In this document: positions 1 through 7,220 of the stretch, piece after piece
How positions within the stretch are numbered: the stretch's first letter is position 1
Layout: the number at the start of each line of letters is the position of its first letter
NCBI GenBank assembly: GCA_900540385.1
Contig: UQFY01000021.1
Coordinates: forward strand, 1-25,865
Reading direction: 5' to 3'
DNA length: 25,865 nucleotides
Source of the DNA: an uncultured Mollicutes bacterium
GTDB taxonomy: Bacteria; Bacillota_I; Bacilli_A; RFN20; CAG-826
The notes under the pieces: model-generated
Seen by the model: only the letters and a program-made list of their open reading frames with translations
What the model was told of the DNA's origin: nothing
Database searches by the model: none
Translations under genes and position numbers: made by a program

Positions 1-55
1 ACCGCTCTCGCCCGCATAGCAGGCGGTTCTAGGTTGTCCCTATCGGTCCACATAA
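1..55 (-). other. GC-rich structured sequence, unassigned
   Basis: This stretch is far richer in G and C than its surroundings and contains a hairpin at 9-25 (stem CGCCTG/CGGGCG, loop CTATG, read on the minus strand). The stem contains a T-G wobble that is a valid RNA pair on the minus strand but a C-A mismatch on the plus strand, which favours a minus-strand RNA. It lies downstream of the lysS terminator and is cut by the window edge. No tRNA cloverleaf, 5S, tmRNA or SRP signature could be fitted. In AT-rich genomes such a patch often marks a structured RNA, but that is an inference. Confidence 0.25.
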
Positions 56-85
56 GAGAAAAGCGACTCCGTTTTAGAGCCGCTT
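54..85 (-). terminator. Intrinsic terminator of lysS
   Basis: AAGCG-a-CTC at 61-69 pairs with GAG-c-CGCTT at 77-85 around the loop CGTTTTA, with one internal mismatch. On the minus strand the stem is followed by a T-rich run (TTTTCTCTTAT). It sits about 20 bases after the lysS stop codon. Confidence 0.7.
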
Positions 86-106
86 ATTTGATAAATGGTT
101 TATCGC

Positions 107-1591
107 TTATTTCTCATCCTTCATGGTTGGGAAGAGAAGGACTTCACGAATGGTTGGTTGTTCGGTAAGTAACATGCAAAGACGATCGATACCAACACCG
201 ATGCCACCAGCTGGTTGCATGCCATATTCCATGGCCTCAAGGAAGCTATAGTCGATGACGTTTGCTTCATCATCTCCTCTATCTCTAGCAGCCATTTGGG
301 CTTCAAAACGTTCTTTTTGATCGAATGGGTTATTCAATTCAGAATAAGCGTTTCCAAATTCGAATCCGCCAATGAAGAGCTCAAAACGATCAACGAAACG
401 TGGATCTTCTGTCTTCTTGGTTAATGGAGAAACTTCAATTGGATAGGTCGTAATGAAGGTTGGTTGAATCAAAGTTGGTTCAACAAATTCATCAAAGAAG
501 GCTTGCATGATATATCCAGTAGAGTTCCATGCTTTCTCAAGTGGGACTTTGTGTTCTTTAGCAAGTTCCACTGCTTTTTCAAACGGAATGTCGTCTGTAA
601 AATCGATGCCGGTTTTTTCTTTAATGGCTTCAGCCATGGTGATGACTTTGAATGGCTTTGCTAAATTGATTGTGTTGCCGTTCCAATCGTATTCTTCTTT
701 GCCTACGACTTTATCTGCAACATAATGCATCATGCCTTCAACCCATGCCATCATGTCTCTTAAATCACCATAAGCTTGATAAAGCTCAATGGTCGTGAAT
801 TCTGGGTTATGACGGTTGTCCATACCTTCGTTACGGAAGATACGGCCAATTTCATAAACGCGGTCGATTCCACCAATCATGCATTTCTTTAAATTCAATT
901 CCGTTGCAATACGTAAATAGAAATCCTTGTCTAACGCATTATGATGGGTAATAAATGGACGAGCATTCGCTCCACCCGCAATTGGAGAAAGGACTGGGGT
1001 TTCTACCTCAGTAAATCCTAAGGAATCACAATAATCACGGATGCCTTTGACAATCGCTGGACGAAGGATTGCAGTTCTTCTGCTTGTATCGTTCATGATT
1101 AAGTCTAAATAACGACGACGGCAACGATCTTCCAAATCGGTTAAGCCATGATATTTCTCTGCAAGTGGCTTTAAGCATTTTGAAAGATGGGTGAATTTGC
1201 TGCAACGAATCGTCAATTCACCAGTGCGGGATTTCATCAATGTTCCTTGCACACCGCAAATATCACCAACGTCTTCAAGTTTAAAGACTTTGTAGTTATC
1301 TTCTCCAACGACGTTCTTGCCAATCCAAACTTGGATGGTTCCGAATTCATCCTTCACATTAAAGAAGGCTGCCTTTCCCATATCACGGATAGCCATGATA
1401 CGTCCAGCAATGTCGACATGGACTTCTTTGCTAGAAAGCTCTTCCGCTTCCACCTCTCCATACTCTTTACGGATATCGCGGATTTGGTTTTTCCAGTCAT
1501 ATTTTTGACCGAATGGGTCAACACCTAATTCTTTATACTTTGGAAGCTTAGCACGTCTTGCTAATTCTTGGTCTGTTAACTTTTCTTCCAT
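107..1591 (-). CDS. lysS: Lysyl-tRNA synthetase, class II
   Basis: This cytoplasmic enzyme charges tRNA-Lys with lysine using ATP. The 494-residue product has the usual length of bacterial LysRS. The N-terminal OB-fold anticodon-binding domain (about residues 55-150, with VDIAGRIMAIRDMGKAAFF) is followed by a class II catalytic core. Motif 2 is visible as FRNEGMDNRHNPEFTTIELY and motif 3 as GGIGVGIDRL near the C-terminus. The start ATG is preceded by AGGAAGG at good spacing on the minus strand. The gene stands alone: the next upstream region is coding-poor, and the gene ends at a terminator. The identification is secure by family motifs. Confidence 0.97.
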   Translation of the reverse strand: MEEKLTDQELARRAKLPKYKELGVDPFGQKYDWKNQIRDIRKEYGEVEAEELSSKEVHVDIAGRIMAIRDMGKAAFFNVKDEFGTIQVWIGKNVVGEDNYKVFKLEDVGDICGVQGTLMKSRTGELTIRCSKFTHLSKCLKPLAEKYHGLTDLEDRCRRRYLDLIMNDTSRRTAILRPAIVKGIRDYCDSLGFTEVETPVLSPIAGGANARPFITHHNALDKDFYLRIATELNLKKCMIGGIDRVYEIGRIFRNEGMDNRHNPEFTTIELYQAYGDLRDMMAWVEGMMHYVADKVVGKEEYDWNGNTINLAKPFKVITMAEAIKEKTGIDFTDDIPFEKAVELAKEHKVPLEKAWNSTGYIMQAFFDEFVEPTLIQPTFITTYPIEVSPLTKKTEDPRFVDRFELFIGGFEFGNAYSELNNPFDQKERFEAQMAARDRGDDEANVIDYSFLEAMEYGMQPAGGIGVGIDRLCMLLTEQPTIREVLLFPTMKDEK

Positions 1592-1706
1592 ATTATCGTT
1601 TCCTTCCTCTTATAAAACATGGATAGTTTAACGCGAATAAAGCGTTATTGCACCTTTTATAGAAGAGATAATGTTGCCTAATAAAAAAGGATAAACGTAT
1701 CTAGAC

Positions 1707-1735
1707 CCATAAAAGTCACACGAAACAAAAGTCAA
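1707..1735 (-). promoter_or_regulatory. Possible lysS promoter
   Basis: On the minus strand TTGACT (1730-1735) is followed after 17 bases by TTATGG (1707-1712), about 110 bases before the lysS start. The -10 match is poor, so this is only a candidate. A small hairpin AACGC/GCGTT at 1630-1646 lies in the leader. Confidence 0.25.
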
Positions 1736-2227
1736 ATAATTCATGCGGTCCTTTACGTTTTAAAATCCTTGACTCTTAATTATGAAATCTATCTCCAAAT
1801 CATCAAATTCTTTTTTAAATACGACCGTGAAAATTCATAGTTAATAGATATTTTTTTAAGTTTTCTTGTCTTTTTTCTATTAACTTACACTTTTAGGAAA
1901 CATTCTCTTCACCATCTAGAAGCAAGATAAACTTGACCATATGGTGTGGGATGGATCTTTTACGCCCTTGAAAATCAGCGGTTCAATTGATGAGTCTACA
2001 AGTAATAAGGGCTTTGCATTTTATTCCTGTTAAAAAGCTCGACAAGATGATTTTTTCGTCTTTCATTAAGCGAAAAGTCTCATATAGTTCTCTTCTCAAT
2101 GTAGAAATTGCCTTTAAACCATCATTAAATCTAAATGTTCTGTCGTTTGATGTTCTCCAAGATGCGTCAAATCGGAATGTAAAAAAGAAATACCCTACCA
2201 ATTTAAAACTAAAGTAGGTTTAAAAAG

Positions 2228-2296
2228 TTTCAAAACGTCGGATATAATTCCTTCATTTCGTCGGTTTGTTTTATTTCAAAACGTCGGTTTCGTTGT
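2228..2296 (+). repeat. Three tandem 23-bp repeats
   Basis: Three units of exactly 23 bases run at 2228-2250, 2251-2273 and 2274-2296. The core CGTCGG recurs at 2236, 2259 and 2282. Units 1 and 3 share TTTCAAAACGTCGG exactly, and unit 2 reads CTTCATTTCGTCGG. The array ends about 15 bases before the surviving reading frame of a truncated DUF4143-type ATPase gene on the same strand. Regular spacing of a short core suggests iterated protein-binding sites or a decayed tandem array. There are no unique spacers of CRISPR type. Confidence 0.7.
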
Positions 2297-2305
2297 TTAC
2301 TTCTT

Positions 2306-2629
2306 TGGCTTTTTGAAGATTTGGCAGTCAGGGATCTTTCTATATATGCGGATTCAATTCAAGCGAAATTAAAACATTATCGCGATAGCTCAGGTAGAGA
2401 GGTAGACGCTATTGTAGAGCTAAGAAACGGAAACTATGCCGCGGTTGAAATCAAAATCTATAGCGATGAAAATATAAAAGACGCGTTCGCTTCTTTAAAT
2501 AAATTTGAGAAAGCCTTAAAACAAGATGGGTTAAAGCTCCCTCAATTCAAGATGGTTCTCACTAGCCATGGTCCTTGTTACCGTAAAGATGGAATATATG
2601 TCGTGCCAATCACAATGCTAAAGAATTAA
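2306..2629 (+). pseudogene. C-terminal remnant of AAA_14/DUF4143 ATPase
   Basis: The frame encodes about 105 residues resembling the C-terminal domain of the DUF4143 group of ATP-binding proteins: FEDLAVRDLSIYADS, then GREVDAIVELRNGNYAAVEIK, where D and ExK match the PD-(D/E)xK-like core of that domain. The family is normally 380-450 residues with an N-terminal Walker A/B ATPase module, which is absent here. The frame continues upstream of the first ATG, to codons for LLWLFEDL, so the ATG is internal and no ribosome binding site precedes it. The 5' two-thirds of the gene appears deleted. It is not a copy of the intact ATPase at 3537-4898; the C-termini differ. Confidence 0.7.
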
Positions 2630-3536
2630 TTTCTTTGAAACAGATTACATCATGTTTTTCGTTCATTACACGTTTATATGTTCGAATAACTGTTGTAACA
2701 ACACGTTTTTACGTTCCTAAAAGTGTTCTTTGAATACACTTTTTAGAACATAAAGATAATATTTCAATCTTAATTCTTGAAGCAATTCATTCTATTCAAA
2801 GAAAAATCGAACGTTTCCGGTTAAGTAAGCAAACGAATTAGCGTTTTTAAGCAAAACGTAATCCAGTTGAAAAAAGTATGAAAGAATAGAAAAAGTATGA
2901 ACGAGTATGAATCAAAGAAACCATAGTTCATTAACATTGTCTTTGAAAAAATCCTTTCAAACACTTCTAAATGGACAGACTAAAAGTTCTTATGTTCTTG
3001 TTTTGCTTTAAATCAACTTATAGCCTTGAAATAAGACGGATTTGTAACACGACTAAGTTTAACCCTAAACAGCCAATTGGTACGATGAGAATGCTATCTT
3101 CTCTTTTGTAGACCATATCACCGCTTAGCTTCCTCAATCAAAATAGTTCCTTTACTTTGTACTTTGTCCTTTAAATTTCATTGATGGTTCTCTTTTAAAG
3201 CCTTGGGCGTCCACCCCCAACACAAACCAGTCTTCTATGATAGCCAAATTAGAAATTAACATTTCTGTTTGGCTGTATTTTGTTTCCTACTTTGCCTTTT
3301 TGAATTCGCTTTTTCCTTCAAAGAAGAATTATCATGCTCACGTTTCAATCAAAAAGAATTGGAAGAGTATGGCTGAATTCCTAATTATTGCCTTTTTAAA
3401 AGCGTCTTCTCTTGTCATGGCATCAGCACATAGAAAGTATCAATAGAATGCTTATTGTGTCTTTTAGGTATTTTCAATCGCTATAAATTGTCTTTTTAGG
3501 CGTTTTCTGATGCCATAAATGGCACAAGATGGAACG
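2630..3536. other. Coding-poor stretch with decayed frames
   Basis: About 900 bases hold no convincing gene. A minus-strand frame at 3152-3262 encodes 36 residues that look protein-like (DWFVLGVDAQGFKREPSMKF). In-frame stops occur just upstream (TAG at 3287-3289 and another further on) and there is no ribosome binding site, so it may be the tail of a broken gene of unknown family. A small dyad TGTTG/CAACA lies at 2691-2703, and three copies of AGTATGAA lie around 2874-2922. TGCCATAAATGGCA at 3511-3524 follows the ATPase gene without a T-run. Confidence 0.4.
2713..2749. repeat. Long inverted repeat
   Basis: GTTCCTAAAAGTGT (2713-2726) is matched by ACACTTTTTAGAAC after a 9-base loop, with one bulged base on each arm. 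No T-run follows on either side. It lies in the coding-poor stretch and may be a terminator relic of the truncated gene or a mobile-element end. Confidence 0.4.
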
Positions 3537-4898
3537 TCAACAGGAGACATTCTTTTTTCCTAAAGCAAAAACAAGGTAATATGGCAATGTCAATATTTCA
3601 TTTTCATACCCAATGTTATAATCACCGAATTTAATCAGACGGGTAATGCCATAATGTTCAGGATGTGCCATGACAGTTTTGCTTGATTTGGTATTTCCTG
3701 TTTTTGCTTTAGCTTCAATCAACGTAGACACGCCATGATAGGCAATCACGAAGTCGATTTGAAGGCCACCTTCTTTTGCAAAATAGAACGGTTGAATGTC
3801 CGCTTTATATAAAGAGTCTGCAACCGCTGCTTCAAAAACGTCGCCTTTATTCATCCCCAATTTTTCCTGCATTAATGAATTTAATGTATCAAAGCCACAT
3901 AAAGTGATCATCATCCCAATATCCGAATAATAAAGTTTGAAATCAGAATTGATTTTTCTTATCGCTAGAGGCAAAGATGGGTTTTCCACATTGTTCACCT
4001 TAAAAACAACGTTTGCGTTCAAAAGATAATCAACTGCATCATTTCTCTGATAGCTGTTTCCGTTTATTTTTGAAAGAACAAACCTCTTATTGTCTGTCAA
4101 AGAAAAAGCTAGTGTCAGATCAAAAGCCTTCTGAATTCTAGATATTTCAGTGACTGTATATAGGGGATTTCCACCATAATCAACACGTTTAGCCGGGTCT
4201 CCTTTGATATCAAAAATAAGACTTTCGTTTTTCTTATAAACAATTCCGAAGTTATTCGAAGTCAAATATAGACTAACAGTTTCTGGATAGCCTCCAACAC
4301 ACATATATTCTTTGAAAAGAGTTTTCATTTTTTCATGAATCGCGGAAGGAATTGGTTTTTTTTCTTTGAGATAATTCAATAGTTCATTCACTTGTTCTTC
4401 TGAATAACCGGATGCCCAAAGGAATTCTTCAAAATCCATTGTTTTCATGCAAAAAACATCTTCAGCACCATTTGGCAAGGGTGTATTTGCGTTTCTTTGC
4501 TGTTTTAAATTCAAACCGATATAAGAGCCACTGGCAATAACTTCAAATCTACCATCTTCTTTAAAACTTTTTAACGCTAGGCGAGCGCGCGGGCAATCTT
4601 GAATTTCATCCAAAAGGAAAATTGTCTTTCCCGGCTCATAATGAAAGTCTTGAAATTGAAAGGAAAGCTTTTTAATAATTTCATTTACGTCTAAAGAACC
4701 ATCAAAAGCATTCATAGCTTCTGGATTTGTCCAAAAATTAATCGAATTAACATATTGAAAATGAGTATTAGCGAACTCTTGAATACTCCTGGATTTTCCA
4801 CATTGTCTTATCCCGTAAACCAGGGCAGGCGAATGTCCTTGTGTCTGATACCAATCAAGAAGAATTGTGTCAATTTTCCTTTTTAAATACTTACTCAT
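3537..4898 (-). CDS. AAA_14/DUF4143 ATP-binding protein
   Basis: The 453-residue product has the layout of the widespread AAA_14-DUF4143 ATPases, whose cellular role is not well established. The N-terminal P-loop module has Walker A GIRQCGKS (29-36) and Walker B IFLLDEIQD (DEIQ at 97-100). The C-terminal DUF4143 domain carries a PD-(D/E)xK-like pattern, Asp382 in QIDFVI and Glu395-x-Lys397 in LIEAKAK, so a nuclease-like fold is plausible but activity is not shown. The start ATG has no visible Shine-Dalgarno sequence, and a promoter-like pair lies only about 17 bases upstream, so the mRNA may be nearly leaderless. It has no operon partner, and two 34-bp repeats sit just upstream of the promoter. 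Family confidence is high; function is unknown. Confidence 0.88.
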   Translation of the reverse strand: MSKYLKRKIDTILLDWYQTQGHSPALVYGIRQCGKSRSIQEFANTHFQYVNSINFWTNPEAMNAFDGSLDVNEIIKKLSFQFQDFHYEPGKTIFLLDEIQDCPRARLALKSFKEDGRFEVIASGSYIGLNLKQQRNANTPLPNGAEDVFCMKTMDFEEFLWASGYSEEQVNELLNYLKEKKPIPSAIHEKMKTLFKEYMCVGGYPETVSLYLTSNNFGIVYKKNESLIFDIKGDPAKRVDYGGNPLYTVTEISRIQKAFDLTLAFSLTDNKRFVLSKINGNSYQRNDAVDYLLNANVVFKVNNVENPSLPLAIRKINSDFKLYYSDIGMMITLCGFDTLNSLMQEKLGMNKGDVFEAAVADSLYKADIQPFYFAKEGGLQIDFVIAYHGVSTLIEAKAKTGNTKSSKTVMAHPEHYGITRLIKFGDYNIGYENEILTLPYYLVFALGKKNVSC

Positions 4899-4914
4899 AT
4901 TTGTATTTTTATTT

Positions 4915-4943
4915 TATTTACGCTCTTATATTAAGTCAATCAA
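4915..4943 (-). promoter_or_regulatory. Candidate promoter of the DUF4143 ATPase
   Basis: TTGATT (4938-4943) and TAAATA (4915-4920) are spaced by exactly 17 bases on the minus strand. The -10 box ends about 16 bases from the start codon at 4898, implying a very short leader, which fits the lack of a ribosome binding site. The 34-bp repeats begin 10 bases upstream of the -35 box, a position suited to a regulator. Confidence 0.4.
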
Positions 4944-4952
4944 AATCTATCT

Positions 4953-5027
4953 GCACCAAAAAAGGGGGTGAGTTTTATATTGTTCCGCACCAAAAAAGGG
5001 GGTGAGTTTTGCTATAACTTGCACCAA
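4953..5027 (-). repeat. 34-bp-period direct repeats upstream of ATPase
   Basis: A 24-base motif beginning GCACCAAAAAAGGGGG and ending TGAGTTTT occurs perfectly at 4953-4976 and 4987-5010. A third partial copy (GCACCAA) begins at 5021. All three starts are exactly 34 bases apart. The 10-base intervals between motifs are not conserved. Each motif contains a weak inner dyad (CACC/GGTG). The placement just upstream of the ATPase promoter suggests iterated operator sites. Confidence 0.8.
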
Positions 5028-5191
5028 TTTTCATTACTCTAAAATTTAAAACAGGCTTTCTATCGATGTTTTATATTTCTTTGTTACGATGAATTTATTT
5101 TTTTATTGAAACAGTCAATTAAAAATAGAAAAGTCTATTTAACTGGTCAACGCTTATTCTTCTGGATTTTAAAGAAGGTTTTAAGCAAAGA

Positions 5192-5230
5192 AAAACGCAA
5201 GGTTTGCCAAGAAGGTTAGCCTTGCGTTTT
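5192..5230 (-). terminator. Terminator of the ABC exporter operon
   Basis: AAAACGCAAGG (5192-5202) and CCTTGCGTTTT (5220-5230) form an 11-bp stem. On the minus strand the stem ends in a T-run (GCGTTTTTCTTT), and it starts 4 bases after the stop of the second ABC gene. A minor hairpin AAATAGA/TCTATTT lies further on at 5123-5140. Confidence 0.8.
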
Positions 5231-5234
5231 AAGA

Positions 5235-7220
5235 TTAATCTTGTTGTTGGATGGCATTACCGGTATAGAGTTGGTAATACTTACCTTTTTGAGCAAGAAG
5301 GTCGTCATGTGAACCACGTTCAATGATATGGCCATGATCAAGAACCATAATCACATCCGAGTTTTTAATCGTGGACAGACGGTGAGCGATAACGAAGACC
5401 GTTCTTCCTTCCATGATGGCATCCATGCCTTTCGTAACCATTGCTTCGGTACGAGAGTCGATGGAAGAGGTTGCTTCATCAAGAATAAGGACAGGAGGGT
5501 TTGCAATCGCTGCACGAGCAATGGCAAGAAGTTGTCTTTGTCCTTGAGAAAGGGAGGTTCCGCCGTTTTTCAAAACGGTGTTATATCCATCAGGTAATTG
5601 GTTAATAAAAGTATCAGCATTGGCTAATTTAGCGGCTGCATACACTTCTTCATCCGTGGCATCGAGTTTGCCATAACGGATATTCTCCATAACCGTTCCA
5701 GTAAATAACTTTGTATCTTGGAAGACCATTCCTAAGGAGCGACGTAAATCCGCCTTCTTGATCTTATTAATGTTGATGTCATCGTAACGAATCTTGCCAT
5801 CCGCAATATCGTAGAAACGATTCAAAAGATTCGTGATGGTTGTTTTGCCAGCACCCGTAGGTCCAACAAAGGCAACCTTTTGTCCTGGCTCTGCATAGAC
5901 AGTGATATCATGAAGAACAATCTTGTCTGGAGTATAGCCAAAATCAACATGGTTCACGTTAATTTTGCCTTTTAACCAGGTATAAGTTGTTTCTGATCCG
6001 TCCGTATGAGGATGTTTCCAAGCCCATTTCCCCGTTCTTTCTTTCACTTCAACGGGGTTGCCATTTTCATCTTCTTTGGCATTCACGAGTTCAACATAGC
6101 CTTCATCGATTTCCGCTGGTTCATCGATGATTGCAAAGATACGGGAAGCACCAGCTAAAGCCATAGTGACGGTGTTAAGCTGCTGAGCCATTTGTCCAAT
6201 TGGTTGGACAAAGCTCTTTGAATAAAGAAGGAAGGAAATGATAATACCGATCGAATAGGTATGCACGAATGGAGGAAGCAAGGTATAGCCTTGAATACCA
6301 TTCACGACGAATAAGCCACCAAGCAAAGCAAGAAGAGCGTATTGAACGTTTCCTAATTGGTTTACAGTAGGCATTAACGTATTTGCATAACGGTTGGCTT
6401 TCACGGATTCTTCGTAAAGAGCATCATTTACTTTCGTGAAACCTTCGATATTTCTTTCTTCGTAATTGAAGACTTTGACGACTTTTTGTCCGGCGACCAT
6501 CTCTTCAACATAACCATTGGTTTTGCCTAATTGAATTTGTTGTTGAACGAAATGTCTTCCTGAATGCGAAGCAAAGAATTTCGTGAGCATGAACATCATC
6601 GTGGCAAAAAGAAGAACCACTGCCATTAAATAAAGGTCGGTCATAAGCATGATCACGAAACACGCGATCATTGCCATAAGGCTGGAAAGCATCATTGGAA
6701 TAGAACGAGCTAACATTTCACGGAGAGAGTCAACATCGTTCGTGTATACGGACATGATGTCGCCATGTGTATGCTTATCGAAATAAGAAACAGGGAGGTC
6801 TTCCATATGGGCAAACATCTCATCACGGATTCTCTTTTGCAAGCCTTGAGCGATATAAGCCATGAAGAAGTTATAGGAATAGGAAGCTAAAACACCTAAA
6901 GCAAAGATACCAATCATCACGCCAACCATTTCAAAGAAATGAAGGTTAAAAACGGTAATCTCGGTGGTCATGATTTGATAAGCGCTACCAAAAGTTCCTA
7001 GAGGATTACTCATCGCGAATTTATCCAAGGCTGGCTGGATGAATTGGTCAACAAGAATGTTTCCAACAAAATAGGAATTTGCTACGGAAGCAAACGAAAC
7101 AATAAGTGTGGAGATAATCACCAAGATGAAATATCCTGGGTAATATTTCCAAATCATTTTGAAAAGACGGGCAAATGCTCCAGAGGTCTCTTCCTTAGTC
7201 GGTCTTTTATTCATGGACAT
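5235..7220 (-). CDS. ABC exporter half-transporter, catalytic partner
   Basis: This is a fused membrane and ATPase half-transporter of the multidrug/lipid exporter family. After about 20 cytosolic residues come six predicted membrane segments (to about residue 340), then a nucleotide-binding domain with Walker A GPTGAGKT (about 457), signature LSQGQ (about 557), Walker B LILDEATSS with the catalytic Glu intact, and switch IAHRLSTI with His intact. A linker of about 45 residues rich in charged and aromatic residues (KWAWKHPHTDG) is inserted before the ATPase domain. The chosen ATG (7220) follows GGAGG at 8 bases; an earlier GTG (7229) would lie within that site. It overlaps the upstream half-transporter gene by 14 bases, so the two are almost certainly co-translated as a heterodimer. 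Confidence 0.92.
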   Translation of the reverse strand: MSMNKRPTKEETSGAFARLFKMIWKYYPGYFILVIISTLIVSFASVANSYFVGNILVDQFIQPALDKFAMSNPLGTFGSAYQIMTTEITVFNLHFFEMVGVMIGIFALGVLASYSYNFFMAYIAQGLQKRIRDEMFAHMEDLPVSYFDKHTHGDIMSVYTNDVDSLREMLARSIPMMLSSLMAMIACFVIMLMTDLYLMAVVLLFATMMFMLTKFFASHSGRHFVQQQIQLGKTNGYVEEMVAGQKVVKVFNYEERNIEGFTKVNDALYEESVKANRYANTLMPTVNQLGNVQYALLALLGGLFVVNGIQGYTLLPPFVHTYSIGIIISFLLYSKSFVQPIGQMAQQLNTVTMALAGASRIFAIIDEPAEIDEGYVELVNAKEDENGNPVEVKERTGKWAWKHPHTDGSETTYTWLKGKINVNHVDFGYTPDKIVLHDITVYAEPGQKVAFVGPTGAGKTTITNLLNRFYDIADGKIRYDDININKIKKADLRRSLGMVFQDTKLFTGTVMENIRYGKLDATDEEVYAAAKLANADTFINQLPDGYNTVLKNGGTSLSQGQRQLLAIARAAIANPPVLILDEATSSIDSRTEAMVTKGMDAIMEGRTVFVIAHRLSTIKNSDVIMVLDHGHIIERGSHDDLLAQKGKYYQLYTGNAIQQQD

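Noticed and set aside
1..60. tRNA or rRNA fragment
   Set aside because: No T-arm, D-arm or anticodon stem of standard geometry could be placed on either strand, and no rRNA signature was recognised.
1983..2217. Small frames on both strands in the coding-poor stretch
   Set aside because: They overlap on opposite strands, lack ribosome binding sites and match no family I know.
2228..2296. CRISPR or coding repeat
   Set aside because: Units are contiguous 23-mers without spacers, and the phase is not a multiple of three, so neither a CRISPR nor a protein repeat fits.
3237..3446. Small plus-strand gene of 69 codons
   Set aside because: No ribosome binding site or recognisable protein character; the opposite strand looks more like decayed coding sequence.
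4953..5027. CRISPR array
   Set aside because: Only two full copies and one partial copy occur, the intervals are 10 bases, and no cas genes are present. Promoter-proximal direct repeats explain it better.
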